From assembly GCF_029968095.1 (NCBI RefSeq), contig NZ_JASCIR010000001.1:494058-558057 (forward strand): a DNA stretch of 64,000 nucleotides, in the 5' to 3' direction. The stretch comes from Streptomyces solicavernae. GTDB lineage: Bacteria > Actinomycetota > Actinomycetes > Streptomycetales > Streptomycetaceae. The translations under genes and the position numbers were made by a program. The first letter of the stretch is position 1, and every line of letters begins with the position of its first letter. Positions 19,725-28,994 of this stretch are shown here, piece after piece. The notes under the pieces were generated by a model. The model ran no database searches and was not told the DNA's origin. It saw only the letters and a list, made by a program, of their open reading frames with translations.

Positions 19725-20531
19725 GTGTCCAGGCCAAGGCCGTCGCAGGCAGCCGTCGAGCAGCGTCGGCAGGAGATTCTGCGGCATGTCGCCGAGCACG
19801 GGGAGACACGGATCGACGTGCTCGCCGAGCGGTTCGACGTGAGCCTCATGACCATGCACCGGGACCTGGACCACCTGGCCGGGCGGCATCTGCTGCGTAA
19901 GGTGCGGGGGCGGGCCGTGGCGTTTCCGGCGCTCACCATGGAGACGGCGACGCGCTTCCGGGAAGGCAGCAACGTCGACGTGAAGGAAGCGCTGTGCGCC
20001 GCCGTCGCGGAGCGCATCACCCCCGGGGCCACGCTGCTGATGGACGACTCGTCCACGCTGTTCCCGCTGGCGGAGATGGTCCGAGGCGTCAGGAATCTGA
20101 CCGTCGTCACCAACTCGGTCGGGCTCGCCCAACGGCTCGGTGCGGCCAAGGAGTTGAGCGTCACCCTGCTCGGCGGCCGGTTCCACGGCGAGTTCAACTC
20201 CTGCACCGGGCCCGACGTCGTGCGCGCCCTCGGCCGCATCCACGCCGACCTGGCGCTGATGTCGGCGACGGCCGTGCACGGCGGCCGGCTCTTCCACCCG
20301 TTGCAGGAGTACGCCGAGGTCAAGGAGGCCATGCTCGACTCCGCGGGCCGGGCCGTCCTCCTCGCCGACCACTCCAAGTTCGGCAAGACCGCCACGTACG
20401 CGTACGGCACCGCCGCCCGCTACGAGGAGGTCGTCACCGACACCGGGACCCCGGGCGCGGAGGCCGACGCGCTCCGCGCGCTCGGGGTCACGGTCACGCA
20501 GGTCACCGCTGGGGAAGCACCACGCTCTTGA
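19725..20531 (+). CDS. DeoR-family transcriptional regulator
   Basis: 268 residues from GTG 19725, chosen for its GAAAGGAGA ribosome site; an in-frame ATG at 19683 would add 14 residues. HTH: RRQEILRHVAEHGETRIDVL, then DVSLMTMHRDLDHL. The C-terminal effector domain has LLMDDSSTLFPLAEMV, TVVTNS and LLADHSKFG, the sugar-phosphate isomerase-like DeoR domain. It converges on, and overlaps by 29 bp, the last gene of a polyol operon, which it probably regulates through the site near 23950. Confidence 0.9.
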   Translation: MSRPRPSQAAVEQRRQEILRHVAEHGETRIDVLAERFDVSLMTMHRDLDHLAGRHLLRKVRGRAVAFPALTMETATRFREGSNVDVKEALCAAVAERITPGATLLMDDSSTLFPLAEMVRGVRNLTVVTNSVGLAQRLGAAKELSVTLLGGRFHGEFNSCTGPDVVRALGRIHADLALMSATAVHGGRLFHPLQEYAEVKEAMLDSAGRAVLLADHSKFGKTATYAYGTAARYEEVVTDTGTPGAEADALRALGVTVTQVTAGEAPRS

Positions 20532-21537
20532 CCGCCGTCGGGTCCTCGGCGCCCACCGTGAGCGCCCGTTCCGTCTCCGCCAGGCCGAAGCGGTGCGTGA
20601 CCAGTGGGTCCAGGGCCACCTGGCCGGACGCGGCGAGGCCGATCGCGGTGGGCCAGGTGTGGGCGTACCGGAACGTGCCCGTCACCTCCAGCTCGTAGTT
20701 CTGCACCTGCGCGAGCGGCAGCGGCACCTCGTCGCCGCCCATGCCGATCAGGACGACCCGGCCCGCGCGGGCCATCGCCCGGACCGCCTCCCCGATGACC
20801 GCGGGCACGCCGCTGCACTCCAGCAGGACGCTCGGCCCGAACGCGAGCTCCGCCGGCGGCGTACGGGACACGTCGACCGCGGTCAGCCCCAACGTCCGTG
20901 CCAGTTCCAGGCGTTGGGGCAGCACGTCCGTGACCGTGACCTCGCGCGCGCCGAACGCGAGGGCCGTCTGGGCGGCGACCAGGCCGATCGGGCCCGCCCC
21001 GGTGACCAGGACCCGGTCCCCCGGCGCGACCCGCGCCTTGCGGCAGGACCAGACGCCGACGGAGAGCGGTTCGAGGAGCGCGGCCGCCTCGTCGCCGAGC
21101 GCGTCGGGCACGGGGTGGGCGAACTCCTCGTGCACGGCGGCGTATTCGCAGAACACTCCGTCGACGGGCGGGGTCGCGTAGAACACCATCCGCGGGCAGA
21201 GGTTGTAGCGGCCGGTGCGGCACTCCGTACACGTGCCGCACGGGGTGCCCGGCTCGACGGAGACGCGCTGTCCCACCTCGTGGCGGGTGACGCCGGGGCC
21301 GAGGGCGACCACCGTGCCGGAGGGTTCGTGGCCGAGGACCAGCGGGGCGTCGACGACGAAGTCGCCGATGCGGCCGTGCCGGTAGTAGTGGACGTCGGAC
21401 CCGCAGGCGCCGACCGCGTCGACGCGGACGAGGACCTGGCGCGGGCCGGGGGCCGGGACCGGGCGCTCCTCGATGCGGAGTTGCCCGGGGCCGTGCAGGA
21501 CGGCGGCGCGCATGGTGGCGGGGAGGAGGGGTGACAT
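20503..21537 (-). CDS. Zinc-dependent polyol dehydrogenase (sorbitol/xylitol dehydrogenase-like)
   Basis: 344 residues. Catalytic zinc motifs ACGSDVHYY and GHEPSGTV, structural zinc cysteines CGTCTECRTGRYNLC, and dinucleotide motif GAGPIGLVAAQTAL place it with medium-chain NAD-dependent sorbitol dehydrogenases. It oxidises a sugar alcohol to a ketose. It is the third gene of the minus-strand operon, 13 bp after the permease gene. Its 3' end overlaps the convergent DeoR gene by 29 bp. The substrate cannot be fixed from sequence. Confidence 0.85.
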   Translation of the reverse strand: MSPLLPATMRAAVLHGPGQLRIEERPVPAPGPRQVLVRVDAVGACGSDVHYYRHGRIGDFVVDAPLVLGHEPSGTVVALGPGVTRHEVGQRVSVEPGTPCGTCTECRTGRYNLCPRMVFYATPPVDGVFCEYAAVHEEFAHPVPDALGDEAAALLEPLSVGVWSCRKARVAPGDRVLVTGAGPIGLVAAQTALAFGAREVTVTDVLPQRLELARTLGLTAVDVSRTPPAELAFGPSVLLECSGVPAVIGEAVRAMARAGRVVLIGMGGDEVPLPLAQVQNYELEVTGTFRYAHTWPTAIGLAASGQVALDPLVTHRFGLAETERALTVGAEDPTAVKSVVLPQR

Positions 21538-21550
21538 GGGTGGTCCTTCG

Positions 21551-22876
21551 TCAGGCGGCCGGGACGGTCGGGAGCGGCTGGTCGCGGCGGTCGGCGGGAC
21601 CGGAGGACTCCTCGGGCATCCCGTCCCCCGGCGAGGTCACGTACAGGCACAGCGCCGCGTTGAGCAGGAGCAGGCCCGCGTAGATCCACATCAGGCCCTC
21701 GAAACCCCAGGTGTCGTACGAGAGCGTGCCGATGAGGGGGCCGACGGCGACGCTCAGGCCCGCGCCGAGGGTGTAGACGCCCATGACCTGGCCGCGGCGT
21801 TCCGGGGCCTGGGCGACCATCATCGCGGGCAGCGGGACGTACCCGGCGAGGCCCGCTCCGTACACGGCCACGGCGATCGCGGCGACGAGGAAGTTCGACC
21901 CCCCGGCGGCCGGCAGGTAGTAGCAGGCCAGACAGCCCGCGGCGCCGAGGACGCCGCCGAAGAGGGCGCAGGTCTTGCGGCCGCTCCAGTTGTCGCCGAG
22001 GACGCCGAAGACGAGCAGGGCGCCGAGGTTGGTCACCATCATGAGGACGAGCAGGGTGTTCCACTGGCCGTCGCTGAAGCCGAGGTCCCGTACGAAGAAC
22101 GGCATGAAGACCCACATGCCGAACGACGGGGTGGTGTTGATGAGCCGGATGATCAGGCTGACCCCGAGCTTCGGCTTCTCGAAGAGAATCCGGAACGTGC
22201 CCGCCAGCTCGGCGCGCGCGTCCCGGCCGGGCGCGAGGCCCGTGAAGCCGGTGCGTTCCCGCAGCAGGACGAGGACGATGGCGGTGCCGATCGCGATCAC
22301 CGCGAGGGAGACCCACAGCGTGGCGTAGAAGCCGAGCAGGGGCATGGCGGCGGCGAAGAGGAACGAGCCGATGATGGGGTAGCCGGAGCTGTAGAAGAAC
22401 CAGAACCAGCCGACTGCCTTGCTCTGGTGGTCCTTCGGCGCCACCGCCATGATCCAGGACAGGAATCCGTACGCGAACATCGGATAGCCGAAGCCGCGGA
22501 TGCCGTACGTGACCATCACGAGCGGATAGCTCTCGGCGGGGATCGCGACCGTGAGCATCAGGACGTGGAAGGCGATCCAGATGCCCGCGCCGACGGCCAT
22601 GACGCGGCGCGGGCCCCAGCGGTCGGAGAGCAGGCCCGCCCCGAGGAACGAGGCGACGGCGGCGGTGACGCCGTAGACGGTGATGATGGCGCCGGCGCCG
22701 GTCGCGGAGAAGCCGAGGTCGCTGCCGAAGTACTTGGAGAGATAGCTGGTCTCGACGCCGTCGCCGATCATGAAGAACAGCAGGCCGACATAGCCCCAGA
22801 TCAGCGGCCCCGGGATGCCGATCCGGTCGAGCGGATGGCGGGCGGTGGCAGCGGCTGTGGCGTTCGGTGTGCTCAT
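21551..22876 (-). CDS. MFS polyol permease (RbtT/DalT-like)
   Basis: 441 residues with about 12 hydrophobic segments. The N-terminus (LIWGYVGLLFFMIGDGVETS) and later FYGIRG-like ITYGIRGFGYPMFAYGF and AVGWFWFFYSSGYPIIGSF segments closely follow Klebsiella ribitol/arabitol permeases (polyol permease family). It imports the sugar alcohol by proton symport across the inner membrane. Its ATG overlaps the stop of the upstream dehydrogenase gene (ATGA at 22873), so the two are coupled. Confidence 0.85.
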   Translation of the reverse strand: MSTPNATAAATARHPLDRIGIPGPLIWGYVGLLFFMIGDGVETSYLSKYFGSDLGFSATGAGAIITVYGVTAAVASFLGAGLLSDRWGPRRVMAVGAGIWIAFHVLMLTVAIPAESYPLVMVTYGIRGFGYPMFAYGFLSWIMAVAPKDHQSKAVGWFWFFYSSGYPIIGSFLFAAAMPLLGFYATLWVSLAVIAIGTAIVLVLLRERTGFTGLAPGRDARAELAGTFRILFEKPKLGVSLIIRLINTTPSFGMWVFMPFFVRDLGFSDGQWNTLLVLMMVTNLGALLVFGVLGDNWSGRKTCALFGGVLGAAGCLACYYLPAAGGSNFLVAAIAVAVYGAGLAGYVPLPAMMVAQAPERRGQVMGVYTLGAGLSVAVGPLIGTLSYDTWGFEGLMWIYAGLLLLNAALCLYVTSPGDGMPEESSGPADRRDQPLPTVPAA

Positions 22877-23880
22877 GCCCGGGCCGCTCCCTTCGGCGCG
22901 AGGTGGATCTTCCGGCCGGTGCCCGCGCGGAAGGTGTCCACGGCGGTGTCGAAGTCGTCGAGGGCGAGGACGTCGCTGACGAGCGGGTCGAGGTCGAGTC
23001 CTGCGGCGAGCAGGTCGATGGCCGGCTGGAAGCTGTGGTGCACGGCCATGGAGCCGATGATGTCGATCTCGCGGTGGTAGACGGCGTACGGGGAGAACGC
23101 GGCCTTGCGCGCCGGGTCGCTGACGCCGAACTGCAGGAACGTGCCGCCCCTGCGGACCCGGCCGAGGCCGTCCTCGATGGCGGGGATCGCGCCGGTGGCG
23201 TCGATGACGACCTCGAAGCCGTGCGGGCGGTCGAACGCGTCGGCGGCGGCGGCGGCTTCGTCCGCGCCGAAGGACTTGGCGAAGTCGAGCCGGTCCTGGT
23301 TCAGGTCGACCATGGAGACGGAGGCGGCGCCCGCCTGGCGTACGACGGCGGCCATCATCAGGCCCATCGTGCCCGCGCCGTAGATGAGGTGGTGCTCGCC
23401 GGGGCGGCGCGGCAGCCGGTTCAGGCCGTGCACCGCGCAGGACAGCGGCTCCACGAGACCGGCGGCGGCGTCGGACAGCCCCTCGGGCAGGACGTACGCG
23501 CAGCGGGCCGGTACGGCGACGTACTCGGCGAAGCCGCCGGGGCGGGTGACGCCGACGGCGCGGTAGTCCTCGCAGAGGTTGCCGCGGCCGATCCGGCAGG
23601 AGTGGCACGCCCCGCAGGGGATGTTCGGGTCGACGGCGACGCGGGTGCCGGCCTTCGGTCCGCTGACGTCCGGGCCGAGGGCGACGACGCGGCCGGTCAG
23701 CTCGTGCCCGGGCACCAACGGGTAGGTGGCGGAGGGGAGTTCGCCGCCGAGGATGTGCATGTCCGTGCCGCACAGGCCGCACGACGCCACTTCGACGACC
23801 ACCTCGCCCGGACCCGGTGTGGGGTCGGGCTGTTCGGCCACCGTGATCTGCCCGGGACCTTTGACCAGAACTGCACGCAT
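22873..23880 (-). CDS. Zinc-dependent polyol dehydrogenase (arabitol/iditol-type), first gene of operon
   Basis: 335 residues from ATG 23880 (CAGGAG about 10 bases upstream); an earlier in-frame GTG at 23943 would extend into the promoter and is rejected. Motifs: CGLCGTDMH, GHELTGRV, structural cysteines CGACHSCRIGRGNLC, and YGAGTMGLMMAAV for nucleotide binding. Paralogous to the dehydrogenase at 20503-21537 but clearly diverged, so the operon may carry out two successive oxidations or serve two polyols. Confidence 0.85.
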   Translation of the reverse strand: MRAVLVKGPGQITVAEQPDPTPGPGEVVVEVASCGLCGTDMHILGGELPSATYPLVPGHELTGRVVALGPDVSGPKAGTRVAVDPNIPCGACHSCRIGRGNLCEDYRAVGVTRPGGFAEYVAVPARCAYVLPEGLSDAAAGLVEPLSCAVHGLNRLPRRPGEHHLIYGAGTMGLMMAAVVRQAGAASVSMVDLNQDRLDFAKSFGADEAAAAADAFDRPHGFEVVIDATGAIPAIEDGLGRVRRGGTFLQFGVSDPARKAAFSPYAVYHREIDIIGSMAVHHSFQPAIDLLAAGLDLDPLVSDVLALDDFDTAVDTFRAGTGRKIHLAPKGAARA

Positions 23881-23933
23881 CGGCTCTCGCTCCTGACTCC
23901 GCCTTCGGCTGCTGCGGCTTGGGGTTGCCGGGA

Positions 23934-23967
23934 CTGTAACCACGCCGTAAACGTTAAATCAATCGTT
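23934..23967 (-). promoter_or_regulatory. Promoter and probable DeoR operator of the polyol operon
   Basis: On the minus strand TTGATT (23957-23962), 17 bases, TTACAG (23934-23939) make a recognisable sigma-70-type promoter. AACG...CGTT inverted ends (23950-23967) and a TCAA-TCG-TTGA element overlap the -35 box; AT-rich against the background, they are the best candidate for the DeoR protein. Confidence 0.6.
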
Positions 23968-24012
23968 GAGTTCACAGAAAGTGTGAGATCTTTTGCCCGT
24001 ACGGAGGCCGAA

Positions 24013-24095
24013 ACGGGCATGCGAGGTGAGCGGGAGGGGGCGTCGGCGGGCCTGTCGCCCGTCTTCGGCGGGCGCACCGCTCACCCCATGCCCGT
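24013..24095 (-). terminator. Long hairpin between SpoIIE-type gene and polyol promoter
   Basis: ACGGGCATG + GGTGAGCG (24013-24032) pair with CGCTCACC + CATGCCCGT (24078-24095), leaving a small internal bulge and an inner GC-rich region. It lies 60 bp downstream of the phosphatase gene's stop on the minus strand. Confidence 0.6.
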
Positions 24096-24154
24096 TCCGG
24101 GCCACACGTCCACGGCGGAAACGGGCGCGGCGGAAACGGGCGCGGCGCGAGCGC

Positions 24155-26980
24155 TCAGAACGTGTCGTCCGACCACTGGTCGAGGAGGTCGTCCGCCGAC
24201 AGGGCCGGTTCGGTGACCGTCTCGTGCAGGGACTGCTCGGCCCAGATGACCTTGCCGCGCGCGGTGTAGCGCGTACCCCAGCGGGTGCCGCACTGGGCGA
24301 CCAGGAAGAGCCCGCGACCGCCCTCGTCGGTGGTGGCCGCGCGGCGCAGGTGCGGGGAGGTGCTGCTGGCGTCCGCGACCTCGCAGATCAGGCTGCCGGT
24401 GTCGTGCACGAGCCGCAGCCCGATGGGCGGGATGCCGTAGCGGATGGCGTTGGTGACGAGCTCGCTGGCGATCAGCTCGGTGGTGAACGCGATCTCGCCG
24501 AGCCCCCAGGCCTCCAGGCGCTCGATGACGTCCGCGCGTACGGGAGGCACCGCCGCGGGGTCGTCCGGCACCTCCCGGACGAAGACCTGGTCCGGGTCGA
24601 GGAGGCGGGTGCGGGCCACGAGGAGGGCGATGTCGTCCAGGGGGTGTTCGGGGCGCAGGGCGTCGACGACGGCCGTGCAGGTCGCCTCGGGGTCCCGGCC
24701 CGGGTGTCCGGCGAGGGCGTCGCTCAGCAGGCCGAGGCCGGTGTCGATGTCGCGGTCCCGGCGCTCGACGAGCCCGTCGGTGAAGAGGACGAGCCGGGAG
24801 CCGGCGGGCAGCCGCAGCGTCGCCGTCTCGATGGGCAGGCCCGCGCTCAGGCCGAGCGGCGGCGACACGGGCACGTCGGGGAAGGCGACCGAGCCGTCCG
24901 GGTGCACCAGGGCGGGGCCGAGGTGTCCGGCGCGGGCAACGGTGCACACGCCGTCGGACGGGTCGTAGATCGCGTACAGGCAGGTGGCGCCGGTGACGTC
25001 CGGCGCTTCGGACTCGGTGGCCTCCTCGGTGTCGATGTCGGCCACCAACTCGTCCAGGTGGGTGAGGAGTTCGTCGGGCGGCAGGTCGAGCGCGGAGAAG
25101 TTGTGCACGGCGGTACGGAGGCGGCCCATGGTCGCGGCGGCGTGCAGCCCGTGCCCGACGACATCGCCCACGACCAGGGCGACGCGGGCGCCGGGCAGCG
25201 GGATCACGTCGAACCAGTCGCCGCCGACGCCGCCCTGCGCGGGCAGATAGCGGTGGGCCACGTCGAGCGCGGACTGCGCGGGCAGGGCGCGGGGCAGCAG
25301 GCTGCGCTGCAGGGTGACGGCGAGGGTGTGCTCGCGGGTGTAACGGCGGGCGTTGTCGATGGCCACGGCCGCGCGGGCCGCCAGCTCCTCCGCGAACGAC
25401 GGGTCGTCCTCGTCGAACGGCGGGGAGGAGCCCTTCCGCCAGAAGGTGGCCGTGCCGAGCACCCTCCCCCGGGCGTCGAGCGGCGCCGCGACCAGCGAGT
25501 GAAAGCCGTGCTCCAGGATGCGGCGGGCGCGGTCCGGGTCGTGCTCGCACCAGGCCCGGTCGCCCGGCAGGTCGCGCTCCAGGACGGCGCCGCCGCTGAG
25601 GATGCCGGCGGCCATCGGGGCCGAGGGCCCGTAGCGGATCAGCTCGCCCACCGGGTAGAGGGGGTGGTCGCCCGCCAGGCCGACGATGGCGGTGCGGCGC
25701 AGCTCGGTGCCCGCCCCGTCCGGTTCCTCGCCGCGCAGCACCGGGTCGAGCAGTTCTACGGTGACGACGTCGGCGAACCGGGGCACCGCCACCTCGGCCA
25801 CCTCCTCGGCGGTGCGGACGACGTCCAGGGTGGTGCCGACCCGGACGCCCGCGTCGTACAGGAGCTGCAGCCGCTCGCGGGCGATCTCGGCCCGGCCGGT
25901 GAGGGCCTCCAGCTCGGTGGTGTCGCGGAGGGTGGCGACGCTTCCGGCGGGGCCGGCGGCCGGGGTGCCGCGCCGGTCGACGGGGCGGACGTTGACGGCG
26001 AGCAGCCGGTCCCCGGCCAGGTGCACCTCGTCGGTGGCGCTGCGTCCGGCGGCGAGGAGTCCGGCGATGCCGGGGGCCAGGCCGAGGTCGGCGACCTGGT
26101 GCCGCTCGGCGTCCTCGGGGAGGCCGAGGAGGCGGCGGGCCTCGTCGTTGGCGAGGAGGAGCCGGCCGTCGCCGCCGACGATGACGACGCCCTCGCGGAC
26201 GGAGTGCAGGACCGCGTCGTGATGCTCGTACATCCGGGTGATCTCGGTCGGGCCGAGGCCCCGGGTCTGGCGGCGCAGTCGTCCGCTCACCAGGGCCGCA
26301 CCGGCCGCGGCGAGGACGAGGGCACCGGCCCCGGCGGCGAGGAGGACCGGGAGCTGGCGGCGGGCCTGTTCGTTGACGTTCTCGACGGTGATCTCGGGGA
26401 TCACGACGCCGGCGACCGAGCCGTCGGGCCGGAAGACGGGCACGGTCGCGTACACGGACGGGCCGATCGGCCCCTCGTCGATGAAGGTCATGGCCTCGCC
26501 CCCGGCCGCCTCCCGGTAGTGGCCGACGACGTGCCGGCCGATCAGCTCCGGGTTGCGGTGGGTGATGCGGATGCCGGCCGGGGTCGCGACCACGAGGTTG
26601 TCGATGCCGGACCGCTGCCGTGCCGTCTGCGCACGGGGCTGCAGTACGGCGGTGGGGTCGGGGCCGTCGATCGCCTCGACGACGCCGGGGGCGTTCGCGA
26701 ACGCCTCGCCGGTGCTCAGCACTTGCTCGCGCGCCGCCTGGGTGCTCTGGCTCCGGGCCTGCACCACGAGCGCGGCGACGGTGACGGCGACGAGCAGCAC
26801 GACCACGGCCAGTTGGAGCAGGAACACCTGCCCGGCGACGCTCCGCGGGCTGAACAGGTACCGCAGCCACTGCCCCGGCGACCGGCGCGGCAGCTCCCAC
26901 CCCTGGTCGGACCTGCCGCCGGACCGGCGGCCCGATGACCTGCCGCCGACCCGCGCCGAGAAATGCCGCAAACCACTCAT
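24155..26980 (-). CDS. Membrane sensor PP2C (SpoIIE-type) phosphatase with Cache, PAS, GAF and anti-sigma-kinase-like ATPase domains
   Basis: 941 residues. Order: TM1 ~49-73; extracytoplasmic Cache-like sensor ~78-205; TM2 ~209-232; PAS ~255-355 (VREGVVIVGGDGRLLLANDE); GAF ~375-540; PP2C ~560-770 with metal motifs GGDWFD (587-592) and GDVVGHG (605-611); HATPase_c of RsbW type ~790-915 (TTELIASELVTNAIRYG, then DEGGRGLFLV). The arrangement is common in Streptomyces and would dephosphorylate an anti-anti-sigma factor, and perhaps phosphorylate one, in response to an external signal. Monocistronic; partner not in the window. Confidence 0.92.
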   Translation of the reverse strand: MSGLRHFSARVGGRSSGRRSGGRSDQGWELPRRSPGQWLRYLFSPRSVAGQVFLLQLAVVVLLVAVTVAALVVQARSQSTQAAREQVLSTGEAFANAPGVVEAIDGPDPTAVLQPRAQTARQRSGIDNLVVATPAGIRITHRNPELIGRHVVGHYREAAGGEAMTFIDEGPIGPSVYATVPVFRPDGSVAGVVIPEITVENVNEQARRQLPVLLAAGAGALVLAAAGAALVSGRLRRQTRGLGPTEITRMYEHHDAVLHSVREGVVIVGGDGRLLLANDEARRLLGLPEDAERHQVADLGLAPGIAGLLAAGRSATDEVHLAGDRLLAVNVRPVDRRGTPAAGPAGSVATLRDTTELEALTGRAEIARERLQLLYDAGVRVGTTLDVVRTAEEVAEVAVPRFADVVTVELLDPVLRGEEPDGAGTELRRTAIVGLAGDHPLYPVGELIRYGPSAPMAAGILSGGAVLERDLPGDRAWCEHDPDRARRILEHGFHSLVAAPLDARGRVLGTATFWRKGSSPPFDEDDPSFAEELAARAAVAIDNARRYTREHTLAVTLQRSLLPRALPAQSALDVAHRYLPAQGGVGGDWFDVIPLPGARVALVVGDVVGHGLHAAATMGRLRTAVHNFSALDLPPDELLTHLDELVADIDTEEATESEAPDVTGATCLYAIYDPSDGVCTVARAGHLGPALVHPDGSVAFPDVPVSPPLGLSAGLPIETATLRLPAGSRLVLFTDGLVERRDRDIDTGLGLLSDALAGHPGRDPEATCTAVVDALRPEHPLDDIALLVARTRLLDPDQVFVREVPDDPAAVPPVRADVIERLEAWGLGEIAFTTELIASELVTNAIRYGIPPIGLRLVHDTGSLICEVADASSTSPHLRRAATTDEGGRGLFLVAQCGTRWGTRYTARGKVIWAEQSLHETVTEPALSADDLLDQWSDDTF

Positions 26981-27065
26981 CGTTGGATTATTTTCCCACC
27001 GGAGGGTGACACACGCCGGGTCGGTGCCGGGGTCGGTGCCGGGTCAGCGCGAGGTCAGCACCGGG

Positions 27066-28004
27066 TCAGCGCCGCGTCAGCATGCTCAGGCTGTTGGCGG
27101 TCACGATCGCGCCGATGCCGGCCCACTCGGCCCACCCCAGCCCCTGCCCGAGGCCGATCCAGCCGACGAGCGCGGCGAGCACCGGATTGACGCTCATGAA
27201 CAGCCCGAAGGCCTGGGCCGGCACGCGCCGCAGCGTGAACAGGTCCGCGAGGTACGGGACCGCGGACGACAGCACCCCGGCGACGACGGCGCACCCGACG
27301 GCCGCGGGCGTCGGCGGCTCCCGCAGCACCACGACGAGCCCGACGGGCAGGAACATCAGCGCCGACACCCCCGCCGCGACCGCACTCCCCTGCGCCCCGG
27401 GCACCCGGCGGCCGACGGTGCGGTTCAGCAGGATGTACGAGGCCCAGCAGACGGCGGCGAGCAGCCCGAGCGCCATCCCGAGGTAGTCGGTGGAGGGCTG
27501 CGGGCGCATCAGGACGACGACGCCCGCCGCGGCGATCACCGCACAGCAGGCGTCCACACGGCGCCGCACCGCGGTCAGGGCGACGGCGAGCGGGCCGAGG
27601 AACTCCAGGGTGACGGCGAGGCCGAGGCCGATGCGGTCGATGGCGCTGTACAGGGAGAGGTTCATGGTGCCGAACACCACGGCGAGCAGCAGCATCGGCC
27701 GCCACTGCGCCCAGGTGTACGACTTCAGCCGCGGCCTGCCGACGGCGCAGAGGACGAGGGCGGCGACGTACTGCCGTACCGCCACGACGCCCACCGGGCC
27801 GAGCACCGGGAAGGCGAGCGAGCCGATCGCGGCGCCGGTCTGGTTGGACAGCCCGCTGCCGAGCATCGCGGCCACCCCGGCACCCCGGCCACCGCCGACC
27901 GGGGCGGGGGCGGCGGCAGGGGCGGCGGCAGGGGCGGAGAGCGACGTGGAGGCGGGGGCGGCGGCGCGGGAGGCTCGGAGGGCTCGCATGGCCCGAGAAT
28001 CCAC
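27066..28004 (-). CDS. EamA-family exporter (RhtA-like)
   Basis: 312 residues from GTG 28004 (CCGGAG at 28007-28014); ATG 27989 is an alternative. An Ala/Pro-rich N-terminus (to ~45) precedes ten hydrophobic segments in two EamA halves. The stretch GTMNLSLYSAIDRIGLGLAV and LEFLGPLAVAL is typical of RhtA-type threonine/homoserine exporters. Inner-membrane efflux of an amino acid or related metabolite. Divergent from a LysR gene with a shared operator. Confidence 0.85.
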   Translation of the reverse strand: MDSRAMRALRASRAAAPASTSLSAPAAAPAAAPAPVGGGRGAGVAAMLGSGLSNQTGAAIGSLAFPVLGPVGVVAVRQYVAALVLCAVGRPRLKSYTWAQWRPMLLLAVVFGTMNLSLYSAIDRIGLGLAVTLEFLGPLAVALTAVRRRVDACCAVIAAAGVVVLMRPQPSTDYLGMALGLLAAVCWASYILLNRTVGRRVPGAQGSAVAAGVSALMFLPVGLVVVLREPPTPAAVGCAVVAGVLSSAVPYLADLFTLRRVPAQAFGLFMSVNPVLAALVGWIGLGQGLGWAEWAGIGAIVTANSLSMLTRR

Positions 28005-28017
28005 CCGCTCCGGCCAT

Positions 28018-28030
28018 ACGCAAAATGCGT
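28018..28030. promoter_or_regulatory. LysR-type operator between exporter and LysR gene
   Basis: ACGCA-AAA-TGCGT is a perfect 13-bp inverted repeat in an AT-rich 53-bp divergent intergenic region; TACGC and GCGTGTA extend it toward a T-N11-A-like LysR box. Confidence 0.6.
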
Positions 28031-28057
28031 GTACGAAGTTATCTATACGCTGGAGTC

Positions 28058-28918
28058 ATGGATAGGGATGTGGAACTGCGACAGCTGCGCTGTCTCGTCG
28101 CGATCGTCGACGAGGGCGGATTCACCGACGCGGCCCTGGCGCTCGGCGTCTCCCAGGCGGCCGTGTCCCGTACGCTCGCTTCGCTCGAACGCGCCCTGGG
28201 CGTACGGCTGTTGCGGCGCACATCGCGCGAGGTGGCGCCCACGGCGGCCGGGCTTCGGGTGGTGGCGCAGGCCCGGCGGGTGCTGCGGGAGGCAAAGGCG
28301 CTGGTCGAGGAGGCCACGTCGGGCCACACGCTGCTGCGGGTCGGATACGCCTGGGCGGCGCTCGGCCGGCACACGGCCGCGTTCCAGCGCCGGTGGACGC
28401 AGGCGCACCCCGGCACGGAGCTGCGCCTGGTCCGGGTCAACTCCGCGACCGCCGGGCTCGCGGAGGGCGCCTGCGATGTGGCGGTGGTCCGCAGGCCACT
28501 GGAGGAGCGGCGGTACGACTCGGCGATCGTCGGCCTGGAGCGGCGGCTGTGCGCGCTGCCCGCGGACGACCCGCTGGCCCGGCGCCGCTCGGTCCGTCTC
28601 GCCGAGCTGGAAGGGCGCACGATCCTCGTCGACCGGCGCACCGGCACCACGACGGCCGAACTGTGGCCGCCCGACGCCCGGCCGCGCACGGAGGAGACGC
28701 ACGACGTGGACGACTGGCTCACCGTGATCGCCGGCGGGCGTTGCATCGGCATGACCGCGGAGGCCACCGCGCACCAGTACCCGCGCCCAGGCGTCGTCTT
28801 CCGCCCGGTGCGCGACGCCGAACCCGTCGCGGTCCGCCTCGCCTGGTGCCGCGACGACGCGCACCCGGCGACGCAGGCGGCGGTGGAACTCCTCACGAGC
28901 CTGTACCGCAACGGCTGA
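28058..28918 (+). CDS. LysR-family transcriptional regulator
   Basis: 286 residues from ATG 28058; the TGGAG is only 3 bases away, so the in-frame GTG at 28070 (typical ELRQLRCLVAIV start) is a serious alternative. HTH region: GGFTDAALALGVSQAAVSRT and LERALGVRLLRRTSREVAPT. The C-terminal domain is a type 2 periplasmic-binding fold. Divergent from the EamA exporter gene and probably activates it in response to the exported compound. Confidence 0.9.
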   Translation: MDRDVELRQLRCLVAIVDEGGFTDAALALGVSQAAVSRTLASLERALGVRLLRRTSREVAPTAAGLRVVAQARRVLREAKALVEEATSGHTLLRVGYAWAALGRHTAAFQRRWTQAHPGTELRLVRVNSATAGLAEGACDVAVVRRPLEERRYDSAIVGLERRLCALPADDPLARRRSVRLAELEGRTILVDRRTGTTTAELWPPDARPRTEETHDVDDWLTVIAGGRCIGMTAEATAHQYPRPGVVFRPVRDAEPVAVRLAWCRDDAHPATQAAVELLTSLYRNG

Positions 28919-28994
28919 CTCGCGCCTGCCGGCGGTCGCCGCGGCGAACCCGCGGGCCTGCCGCACCAGCGTCCGGGCATGCGGCGCGAACGGG

